NCBI RefSeq assembly: GCF_014117325.1
Contig: NZ_CP059732.1
Coordinates: 7,818,501 to 7,882,500 of the forward strand
Direction: 5' to 3'
DNA length: 64,000 nucleotides
DNA from: Spirosoma foliorum
GTDB taxonomy: Bacteria; Bacteroidota; Bacteroidia; Cytophagales; Spirosomataceae
In this document: positions 17,318 through 23,919 of the stretch, one piece after another
Layout of the letters: each line of letters starts with the position of its first letter
How positions within the stretch are numbered: the stretch's first letter is position 1
Program-made: the position numbers and the translations under genes
Notes under the pieces: generated by a model
Databases searched by the model: none
Told to the model about the DNA's origin: nothing
What the model saw: the letters and a program-made list of their open reading frames with translations, nothing else

Positions 17318-17529
17318 GATAGTATGCAGCTTTACTACGATTCAGAGAGAGTATATATCACTAGCTATATTTTTTTGAAATTGTTTCGTAACGATCTAAC
17401 TATGAGGGAATAGTGAGAGTGTTACGGATGTCTGCTGATAGGTATTAATTTTTCGTTAATAAAAGTAATTAATAGCAAATCCGTCCTTAAATCTGTTTCG
17501 TAAGTACTGGTAACAAAATTTAGCTCCCT

Positions 17530-17850
17530 ATGAGAAAACAAATACTCAATTCAGATCAAATTATGTATGCCCTCGGTAACGGGAACTACAGCAATTTGTA
17601 CTTCTCGAATGGTACTTCAGAGTTAACCAGCCACACATTAAAGTGGTATGAGGAGGGGTACCCAACGCTACTCCGAATTAGTAAAAGTGCCATGATTAAT
17701 CCTATGTATGTAAAAGAAGGGGTTAAGCTATCGCCCGCTACAGCTTACATTACGATGCATACAGGGATTAAGATTCCCATTTCCCGACGTATGGTGAAGC
17801 GTGTAGCGCTCAAGCTCCGCTCTATCAATGCACCATTAACCAGTCAGTAA
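17530..17850 (+). CDS. Orphan LytTR DNA-binding protein
   Basis: This gene codes for 106 residues, almost nothing but a LytTR domain: SDQIMYALGNGNYSNLYFSNG, HTLKWYEEGYPTLLRISKSAMINP, and KIPISRRMVKRVALKL. It resembles the gene at 39188 in its LKWY and INP motifs, so the two are paralogues. There is no receiver or sensor domain. It is probably a DNA-binding regulator whose partner is unknown. Confidence 0.75.
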   Translation: MRKQILNSDQIMYALGNGNYSNLYFSNGTSELTSHTLKWYEEGYPTLLRISKSAMINPMYVKEGVKLSPATAYITMHTGIKIPISRRMVKRVALKLRSINAPLTSQ

Positions 17851-18160
17851 GTTTTTGTCTGATGTAAAAAGCAGCTACTCTGCCAAAGTTGGCTTTTACG
17901 TGAGAATGAAATAAGTCGTTTCTGAGGTTGAGAACAAGTGGTAAGCTTGGTACTATCTACTAACGCTATAGTAGATTTACGTTTAACTTGCTAGTTGTTA
18001 GGCGGTTACTGATTAAAGGGGTTGTCTTAATCACTTTAATGGGATCTTGCTATTGACGTACAAAGGCTATGAGTATAGGCCTTTATACTTATCTAATAAA
18101 GCGAAAGCATCTACAGAGCAAGCATTTTGTTGGCTCAATAGTTGCCGTGCTTTAGATGAT

Positions 18161-18243
18161 TGCAAGCTGATAGTTGTCGGCTTGCAAGCTCTTATGGGTT
18201 AGGTTCAAAAACGTTGGTCCATTTTTGAGGCCAACGTTTTTTT
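18161..18243 (+). ncRNA. Structured small RNA candidate, family B copy 1
   Basis: A 7-bp hairpin (TGCAAGC with GCTTGCA, 12-base loop) is followed by the unpaired block AGCTCTTATGGGTTAG and then by a terminator hairpin (ACGTTGG with CCAACGT) and a run of seven T. A second copy lies on the minus strand at 46842-46925, with the same unpaired block, the same terminator stem and a compensatory base-pair change in the first hairpin. No frame of any size matches this layout. Transcription start and function are unknown. Confidence 0.6.
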
Positions 18244-18559
18244 GATGCCTATGGGCAAATTCAACAGAAATACGTTTGCAATACCAACCCGTAAATAAGG
18301 CTGCTTCGAGTAAATACTATTGGTGCCAGGGTAGTTAGGGGGCATAACAATACCCGCTGACGAAATTGAGCCGTTTGTAAAATTACCTGTCTGGGATGTA
18401 GAGGATGGTGGTAAGGCACCGAACCGTATTGGGAAAAGTAAGCGGGACAACCCGACGTGGAAAGAAGGTTATTTTTTCAACCTAGCCTAAATAATGAGTG
18501 CCGTCTTGACATCTATTGTTCAATTGCTGCCGTATATAACACAGTAGCGCGGCTCATTT

Positions 18560-18649
18560 ATGAAAAAACCACTACTACCAGGTGCCTGGCCATTGGCTAT
18601 TGCCATTGTGCTGGTCTTGCTGTACATAGCGGTGAGGTTGCTTTTTTAG
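18560..18649 (+). CDS. Membrane microprotein, Pro-Gly-x-Trp family (29 residues)
   Basis: This is a very short frame coding for MKKPLLPGAWPLA and then a hydrophobic helix ending in VRLLF. The layout is a basic start, a PGxW motif at the membrane edge, one transmembrane helix and an end with Arg and aromatic residues. Two similar frames at 18713 and 23475 share the motif and build, which supports this as a real gene family. Function unknown. Confidence 0.5.
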   Translation: MKKPLLPGAWPLAIAIVLVLLYIAVRLLF

Positions 18650-18712
18650 GCAAACCGGTTTCTTATTGTTCATTTTTTGTGACTGCTTGAAATTGAGGCA
18701 AGTCAAAACAAA

Positions 18713-18820
18713 ATGAAGCGAGCAAAATGGCCTGATCCCGGCCCGTGGACACTTTTATTGGCTATCCTGGCTGTTGGGCTCTGGCTTCTGGGGCAGTGGC
18801 TATGGAAATACTGGTTTTAG
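18713..18820 (+). CDS. Membrane microprotein, Pro-Gly-x-Trp family (35 residues)
   Basis: The frame codes for MKRAKWPDPGPWTLLLA, a Trp-rich hydrophobic helix and the end WKYWF. The PGPWTL block is identical to that in the 34-residue frame at 23475. It lies 63 bases after the 29-residue relative, in the same direction, as a probable tandem pair. It is most likely inserted in the inner membrane. Function unknown. Confidence 0.55.
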   Translation: MKRAKWPDPGPWTLLLAILAVGLWLLGQWLWKYWF

Positions 18821-18891
18821 CGAGTTTAACCTCTTGTTACTTTTGACCAATGTTAACTGGTTTTTCGCATTTGAGGTCGTGAGGGCCGATT

Positions 18892-19359
18892 CTAATTACT
18901 ACCGGTTAAGTAATTGATACTGGAAGTTCCTATCGTTTTTGATATTTTCTTTACCAATTCAGTCAAAGAAACAAAACCGCTCTTTTCGACCCCACTGCCT
19001 GACCCTCTATAAACCAGGGGCACGTTGGTATACTTATAACCCAGAACTTCGGCATCTCCCTGGCCTCTAAAAACAGCCTTATTACTGCTGATACCAACAA
19101 TAACTTTTATAGAGATAGGGTCCGTATCAGGCTTATTCACGTTTTTGTATTCTGTTATGATATAGCCCTTTTCCAGATTTGACTGTTCAATAAAAAAGCC
19201 CACCGATTCGAGTCTAAAGGAAATCATATCGAATAAGGCAGAATCGGACAGCGTAGTAGAGACTTCTATTCGATTTGCCCCTTTAGGGATTTTATCACTT
19301 TGCGAATAGCCGACAGTGGCTAACAATAACAGCAGGAATAGGTAAAGACCGCTTTTCAT
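18892..19359 (-). CDS. Secreted protein of unknown function
   Basis: This gene codes for 155 residues with a clear signal peptide (MKSGLYLFLLLLLATVGYSQ). The mature part has two beta-rich stretches (NRIEVSTTLSDSALFDM and ISIKVIVGISSNKAVFRG), and a Ser/Gly-rich turn precedes the end. It could be a small periplasmic or outer-membrane-associated domain. I do not recognise a family; the signal peptide and normal codon use support it being real. Confidence 0.65.
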   Translation of the reverse strand: MKSGLYLFLLLLLATVGYSQSDKIPKGANRIEVSTTLSDSALFDMISFRLESVGFFIEQSNLEKGYIITEYKNVNKPDTDPISIKVIVGISSNKAVFRGQGDAEVLGYKYTNVPLVYRGSGSGVEKSGFVSLTELVKKISKTIGTSSINYLTGSN

Positions 19360-19650
19360 GAAAGAGAAGGTTTCTTACAAATATACTATATAGCCCAATT
19401 GGTGCAATCTGATGGCTTAACATAACTGCCTGACGACTCAGTTAAAACGCCATTGACTAAAAAATCTTATGGGTGAACGTAAATTCCGAAATAAGAAGCT
19501 ATTCTATGATATTTTTTGGTAGTTACTTCTTGCTATAAGCTCTGATTAAAAGGTATTTGCAATTAAAAACTTGTTAAAAATACTCAATTTTGAAACTAGG
19601 TATTTATACGGTATGTATGCTATCTATTATCGCTGTAACCTGTACAATAC

Positions 19651-19764
19651 ATGAATCGCTTACGCATACTTTCAATTGATCTGGTAAATACACTAACCTG
19701 GGGCTCAATATTCATTATCTCGACTTGTTTGAGTATTGGCCTATTCAGGCTGATAGTTTTATAA
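19651..19764 (+). CDS. Possible single-helix membrane microprotein (37 residues)
   Basis: A short frame codes for MNRLRILSIDLVNTLTW, a hydrophobic helix and FRLIVL. It has the basic-then-hydrophobic build of a membrane microprotein but lacks the PGxW motif of its neighbours. It is supported only by composition and by its place among similar small genes. Confidence 0.35.
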   Translation: MNRLRILSIDLVNTLTWGSIFIISTCLSIGLFRLIVL

Positions 19765-19788
19765 TTAATAATTTGGTGTTCCTAAGTT

Positions 19789-19817
19789 CCGATTGGCAAT
19801 TGCCGATCGGGATTTTT
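19789..19817 (+). terminator. Terminator-like hairpin before tRNA-Arg
   Basis: A 9-bp stem (CCGATTGGC against GCCGATCGG, one G-U pair) with a 4-base loop is followed by GATTTTT. It could end the small upstream transcript. Confidence 0.5.
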
Positions 19818-19967
19818 GTTTCGCTGGCTAAAAAGGATGGAATGGTATCGAACAAGCCCCATGTCGGATCGATGCGGGCCTACTTTTCTGCTAAATATCG
19901 ACTCAAATTGAAATTGTTGAGTTTACCTATGCCTTAAATCGGCTAAATAAGCTTACTTTTGCGCAAT

Positions 19968-20039
19968 GGCTTTATGGTGTAATGGATAGCATCACAGTCT
20001 TCGGAACTGTTGGTTGGGGTTCGAGTCCCTATAAAGCCA
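19968..20039 (+). tRNA. tRNA-Arg (anticodon TCG)
   Basis: The cloverleaf is clear: acceptor GGCTTTA pairs with TAAAGCC, the anticodon stem ACAGT pairs with ACTGT around the loop CTTCGGA (anticodon TCG, reading CGA), and the T arm is GGGTTCGAGTCCC. The discriminator is A and no CCA is encoded. A terminator follows at once. Confidence 0.9.
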
Positions 20040-20050
20040 CAAACTTTGAT

Positions 20051-20086
20051 AAAAACCGCGTCTACAAACTGTAAACGCGGTTTTTT
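20051..20086 (+). terminator. Terminator after tRNA-Arg
   Basis: Stem AACCGCGT against ACGCGGTT with a 13-base loop and a six-T run, 12 bases past the tRNA. Confidence 0.85.
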
Positions 20087-20182
20087 CATTTCAACAGTAT
20101 GTCAACAATGCCCACCAGCCGCTTTCTAGGGGCATTTAGTTTCAACTCATTTCAACCGGAAATTTTCCAGTAAAATAGAGTT

Positions 20183-20250
20183 AGGCCTATCGCTTAACGT
20201 CGCGCTACAATTCTATTGACAAACTGTGGCAGGCGTTAAGCGATAGGCCT
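20183..20250. repeat. 17-bp inverted repeat
   Basis: Arms AGGCCTATCGCTTAACG and its exact complement enclose 34 bases. It lies between tRNA-Arg and the end of the minus-strand gene at 20291 and may serve as its terminator. Confidence 0.6.
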
Positions 20251-20290
20251 GAGAGTATAAGATAGCCACTTTGATAGCTGTTTTTATACG

Positions 20291-20584
20291 CTATAGCAAA
20301 GCCACTGCATGGCTAATCTTTTCCTGGAGAGAAATAAAAGTCCTTTTCCTGGAGATTACTCCAGTGCTGTTAGCGGTAAGTTGTCTTAAATTAGGTCTGG
20401 CCTGTTGATCCAAAATTACCCACGCCTGTAATAAACGGGAATTACCAGGGTTGATGAATAACACCTGCTGAAATAATCCTTCCAGTCGGGCAAACGCATA
20501 ATCAATATCCGAGACATCATCACAAAGGGTAAGTGATTGGATGTGAGCATTCTGAGCTGTAACCTGAGTCATCAACGTATACAT
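20291..20584 (-). CDS. Hypothetical protein (97 residues)
   Basis: The predicted protein has an acidic middle (CDDVSDIDYAFARLEGLFQQ) and a basic end. It has no signal peptide, no transmembrane segment and no motif I recognise. Its length and start codon are consistent with a real gene, but it lies in a gene-poor region. Confidence 0.4.
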   Translation of the reverse strand: MYTLMTQVTAQNAHIQSLTLCDDVSDIDYAFARLEGLFQQVLFINPGNSRLLQAWVILDQQARPNLRQLTANSTGVISRKRTFISLQEKISHAVALL

Positions 20585-21240
20585 GCTATTGCTGATTTAA
20601 GCTAGAGTTTAGATGAAAAGAGGGTTTTGGGAGTTAAGTAAAAAACCTTGTCTATAGTTAGTTTAAAGACGTTCCTATTGTTCCTATTCTTCTGTACTGA
20701 TTTTTGTCAATTAATTGATCCTTCTCAGATGAATCTGTTGTAGTAAGTAAACAAAGTAACCTAGTCGAGCGATGACCTGTGTTGCTGGATAGAGCATAAG
20801 GAAAACAGTTTCATGGGTTGACTACTATACGTAAATCAGGATGTTTTTGATTCCTAAGAATTCATACTATACGCTTAACTCTCTAAAAAATGATGTTTTC
20901 GTGTGTATTTGATAACTAAAAGCCTACCAAATCAAGATGCCATGAACTTCAGATTGGCCTACAAATTCCAATTCTGTTAAAATTAACATGTGTTAGTTAG
21001 TTACGCCGTTTAGTCGATGTGTTACCAAATATAAACATTTGTTCCTTATTTTGTTTTGAGAATTGTTAAGTGTAAACTTAATTATTCGTTGGAAATAATT
21101 TGTAAACGCTGGCTCGTTTGAGTCCAGCGTTTTTTACAATGACTAGCGGGCTTATTTATACAGCTATAGATGAATCGGTAAGGCTTAATAGAGAGAAGAT
21201 ATAGCTATAGGCTGCCTCAAACAACAGTTTCTGATAGTCT
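20585..21240. other. Gene-free A/T-rich interval before the small-RNA array
   Basis: There is no coding frame of note here. One terminator-like hairpin (21104-21135) marks the end of an unknown transcript. The interval is probably a promoter region plus leader for the array that follows. Confidence 0.4.
21104..21135 (+). terminator. Terminator of unknown transcript
   Basis: Stem AAACGCTGG against CCAGCGTTT with an 11-base loop, then TTT. It has the same stem type as the terminators of the array downstream but no GGTGTGG motif in front of it. Confidence 0.7.
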
Positions 21241-21337
21241 ATTCGTGTTCTTTGTAAGTACTACTATTATTCCTCACTCATGTGTAGAATGGATTAGGTA
21301 CAAAAAACGCCAGCCTTACTGAGGCTGGCGTTTTTAA
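21241..21337 (+). ncRNA. Degenerate member of the GGTGTGG small-RNA family
   Basis: The terminator (AACGCCAGCC with GGCTGGCGTT) and the flanking ATTCG and TACTA blocks line up with the unit at 21600-21677, but the GGTGTGG motif is reduced to GAATGG followed by ATTAGG. It is read as a decayed or diverged first half of a duplicated pair. Confidence 0.45.
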
Positions 21338-21368
21338 TTTTATATTAATGAGCTTGACTTCGTTATGC

Positions 21369-21463
21369 CGTAAGTTGCAAGAAGTTATTAGGTGCGCTTT
21401 GGCGCACGAATGGTGTGGATAGAATATATATAACGCCAGTCTCATTGGGACTGGCGTTTTTTT
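21369..21463 (+). ncRNA. Small RNA candidate, GGTGTGG family member 1
   Basis: The order is TAAGTTGC block, hairpin GTGCGC-TTTG-GCGCAC, then GAATGGTGTGGATAGA, then a terminator (AACGCCAGTC with GGACTGGCGTT) and a T run. The same order and nearly the same ends occur at 21711-21799. No frame fits. The fixed unpaired GGTGTGG is the likely functional part. Confidence 0.65.
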
Positions 21464-21599
21464 ACGGCTATTGCCGAAGATTCAAATCGTCATAAACCAC
21501 TATACTATCTCGAAGCTTGACCAGGCATGATAAGACTATAGCGTATTGTTATAAAAAGTATATGGCTTGCCAATAGCCCATTCGGCAAAGCTCTGGGTA

Positions 21600-21677
21600 C
21601 TATTTATTGTCTCCTACTTAGGTAGGGATGGTGTGGATATTGCCCAAACGCCAGTTCTCGTAGGACTGGCGTTTTTA
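21600..21677 (+). ncRNA. Small RNA candidate, GGTGTGG family member 2
   Basis: The hairpin has a wholly different stem (CCTAC-TTAG-GTAGG) but is again followed by GATGGTGTGGATA and a terminator of the AACGCCAG type. The changed stem sequence with kept pairing is good evidence for an RNA structure. Confidence 0.6.
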
Positions 21678-21710
21678 ATTCTCTGTTAATGAACTTAAAT
21701 TCATTAACCT

Positions 21711-21799
21711 GTAAGTTGCATGGCTTATTAAGTGCGTTACATGCACGAAGGTGTGGATAGAGAAGTTTAACGTCAGTTTCGCTGGGACTGGCGTTTTTT
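21711..21799 (+). ncRNA. Small RNA candidate, GGTGTGG family member 3
   Basis: This is a close copy of the unit at 21369-21463: TAAGTTGCA, TTATTA, hairpin GTGCG with TGCAC, GAAGGTGTGGATAGA, then terminator AACGTCAGT with ACTGGCGTT and six T. The bases just upstream also match those ahead of member 1, so a stretch of about 340 bases was duplicated. Confidence 0.65.
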
Positions 21800-21876
21800 C
21801 ATTTACGAAGGTATCGTGTTGTCAATCAGAGAAGTATACGATTCGCTTGCGGCTATAGTCCGTTATAGTAGACGCA

Positions 21877-21912
21877 TAAAAAACAGTCGCCATCAAAATA
21901 GATGACGACTGT
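21877..21912 (-). terminator. Terminator of the minus-strand isomerase gene
   Basis: On the minus strand, the stem ACAGTCGTCATC with GATGGCGACTGT and a 6-base loop is followed by a run of T. It lies 94 bases past the stop at 22006. Confidence 0.75.
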
Positions 21913-22005
21913 AGGACCTATTAAAGATTATCACTTAGTACCAATACTCCTTATTGGCATAGATCGTTGCTGTCAGCAGGTAAAAGCCTAAGCGGGTATT
22001 CATTC

Positions 22006-22857
22006 TCAGGCGTTAAGCTTCTTGACATTTTGGAAGCTAATCGCAATGGCTTCCAGCGGGGGAACTTTGCAAATGTCCTGCTCAACGTAATAGTGTTTAA
22101 TACCTGCAATCTTGCGTGCATCCAGAATTCGCTGAAAATCAATGGAGCCAGTACCTACTGGCGCGAAGGAACGCTCGGCCGTTTTTTCCATATCCTTCAA
22201 ATGGACAATTGGGAAACGGCCTGGGTTTTGCTTGAATAGCGCTACCGGATCTTGACCCGCTTTTGTTGACCAGTATATATCTAATTCCAGTTTAACCAAT
22301 TTAGGATCAGTTCCTTTTAGGAGTAGATCATAGGGAACCTGACCGTCTAAGGGTTGAAATTCAAAGTCGTGATTGTGGTAAATAAATTGAAGCCCGGCTT
22401 TCTGGCATACTTCTGCCGATCGGTTAAATAACTCGTTCAGCTTTTTATAGTCATCGATAGTTTTACGTTCATTGGGGGCTAAATAAGCACATCCTATGAG
22501 CGATTGGCCAGCTTCAGCGGCCTGGTCTACGGTTTTCTGCCAGTCGGTTTTCATCGTGCTCGTCATAGTGAGGAGACTTGGCGCACTCAGCCCCATTCCA
22601 CTCAAAAAGGCTTTGAATTCCTTTGGAGATTTGCCATAGTAGCCACCTATTTCTATTTCGGTATAGCCGATAGCCGCTACCTTTTTCAGTGTACCTTCTA
22701 CGTCTTTTTCCATCTCATTTCGGACCGTATAGAGTTGCAGACCTACGTTTTTTAGTGGAGCCGCCGTAGCGTCCAGTTTACTCAGAATGGGCAGAGAAAG
22801 AGCAAGGGCACTTGTTTTCAAGAACTCGCTTCGGGAAATTGTACGGGGAAAGGCCAT
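22006..22857 (-). CDS. Exported sugar phosphate isomerase/epimerase-like TIM barrel protein
   Basis: This gene codes for 283 residues. The N-terminus ISRSEFLKTSALALSLPIL is a twin-arginine-like or Sec signal (SRSEFLK). The barrel includes VGLQLYTVRNEM, IGYTEIEIGGYYGKSP, FIYHNHDFEFQPLDG, LVKLELDIYWSTKAG, FPIVHLKDMEK and YVEQDIC, the pattern of AP-endonuclease-2/xylose isomerase-like proteins, with the metal-binding Glu, His and Asp in these blocks. The substrate is unknown. Genes of this type often work with sugar dehydrogenases in Bacteroidota. Confidence 0.85.
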   Translation of the reverse strand: MAFPRTISRSEFLKTSALALSLPILSKLDATAAPLKNVGLQLYTVRNEMEKDVEGTLKKVAAIGYTEIEIGGYYGKSPKEFKAFLSGMGLSAPSLLTMTSTMKTDWQKTVDQAAEAGQSLIGCAYLAPNERKTIDDYKKLNELFNRSAEVCQKAGLQFIYHNHDFEFQPLDGQVPYDLLLKGTDPKLVKLELDIYWSTKAGQDPVALFKQNPGRFPIVHLKDMEKTAERSFAPVGTGSIDFQRILDARKIAGIKHYYVEQDICKVPPLEAIAISFQNVKKLNA

Positions 22858-23212
22858 AAAAGTAGAGTAGAATCAAGATTTGTAGAAGATTGGTCAGCAA
22901 GATCGATTGTAGCATACAAAAAAAATAATGCAGAATTCTACTGGTTTGATCCAGCGAAAGCCTACATTATTTTTAACTAGTGCTACCGTGTGAAAAGTGC
23001 TGTAGTAGGATTTATTCTGGTTTGATTATTATCTTTATTTGAATTTTTATTAATCTATTTGCTATATTAGTAACTCCTTATTTACTTTAAATCAAAAACA
23101 AACACCACATTAAATCTTCCTTATTACATTCATTTTAGTAGCTATCCTTAGTAATCCAGCCCCTGCCGGTCAATTCTGGTGGGGGCTTATTTAGTGAAGG
23201 CCTCCCAGAACT
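22858..23212. other. Intergenic region with a GC-rich hairpin
   Basis: There is no coding frame. A hairpin AGCCCCTGCC with GGTGGGGGCT (two G-U pairs) at about 23159-23188 lies ahead of a small membrane-protein gene. It has no strong T run, so it may be a leader structure. Confidence 0.35.
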
Positions 23213-23398
23213 ATGAACCTCTTTTATCGAATCTTGACTATTCTCTTCTTATTAATAGGCCTCAGTTGTTTCGGCTACGCAGTTGTCTCGCTGTATTTGA
23301 AGCAGGTTGCTTATCCGGTAATAAGTGCTTCGTTTTTAGCATCCTTACTCAATACCGGAGCTGCTATTTTTGTTTCCAGTAGAAGCAGTAGCGTATAA
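23213..23398 (+). CDS. Small membrane protein (61 residues)
   Basis: Two hydrophobic segments (ILTILFLLIGLSCFGYAVV and YPVISASFLASLLNTGAAIFV) with a short polar link predict a two-helix inner-membrane protein. It sits just ahead of the PGxW microprotein at 23475, on the same strand, which suggests a shared transcript. I do not recognise a family. Confidence 0.5.
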   Translation: MNLFYRILTILFLLIGLSCFGYAVVSLYLKQVAYPVISASFLASLLNTGAAIFVSSRSSSV

Positions 23399-23474
23399 GC
23401 TCTTTATTTTATTACTAATTAGCTAAACATTTGTAATAATTTCATGTTTATCTTTTATCTCAACGTTGATAGAT

Positions 23475-23579
23475 ATGAACAAACAATCGATTTTGCCCGG
23501 CCCCTGGACACTCATCCTGTCTATTACAGCTTCGCTTTTTGTCATCATTGCCGAAATGCTGATAAAGTTAATTTTTTAA
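23475..23579 (+). CDS. Membrane microprotein, Pro-Gly-x-Trp family (34 residues)
   Basis: The frame codes for MNKQSILPGPWTLILS, a hydrophobic helix and LIKLIF. The PGPWTL block is identical to that at 18713. It lies about 4.8 kb from its relatives and beside a small two-helix membrane protein. A short membrane-active or regulatory role is a guess. Confidence 0.55.
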   Translation: MNKQSILPGPWTLILSITASLFVIIAEMLIKLIF

Positions 23580-23659
23580 CATCGCTTATCCAGTTGCCCG
23601 CCAGGGGCTCTTCGCTGGTTCTAACTACTATTAGCCTATAGGAGCATAGTAGCTCATGA

Positions 23660-23815
23660 CTAGAAACTATCCCTTCTTGAACTATCTGGTACGGACACAA
23701 TTCGACCACTCGGTTCCCGCGTAACTCGTATGCCAACAGGTGGCTCTTTAGACTCTTTTTTCTTCCCTGTGCAGGCTGCCAGGGCGAGAACGAGAAATAA
23801 TAACGTTGTTTTCAT
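23660..23815 (-). CDS. Small lipoprotein (51 residues)
   Basis: A short frame codes for MKTTLLFLVLALAAC, a lipobox (LAAC, Cys15), then a basic stretch (TGKKKESKE) and a polar tail. It has the build of the very small lipoproteins common in Bacteroidota. It lies 104 bases past the stop of the large sensor kinase, on the same strand. Function unknown. Confidence 0.55.
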   Translation of the reverse strand: MKTTLLFLVLALAACTGKKKESKEPPVGIRVTREPSGRIVSVPDSSRRDSF

Positions 23816-23919
23816 AGATCAAAGTTAAAGAAAACACATATTCGTTCGAACGGTTTAGTAACTCCGAGTGTATAAAAGTGAGCAAAGAGTCAGGGGGCAG
23901 GTAGTAACATTTGTACTAA

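Noticed and set aside
18205..18450. An 81-residue minus-strand frame
   Set aside because: Its end lies in the terminator of the small RNA candidate, and the predicted protein has no domain or signal sequence; composition is not convincing.
19725..19937. A 70-residue plus-strand frame before tRNA-Arg
   Set aside because: It starts inside the 37-codon microprotein frame and crosses a terminator-like hairpin, with no recognisable features.
21241..21799. A CRISPR array, considered because of regular repeats
   Set aside because: The units are about 80-100 bases with terminators and T runs, spacing is irregular, and there are no short identical repeats or cas genes.
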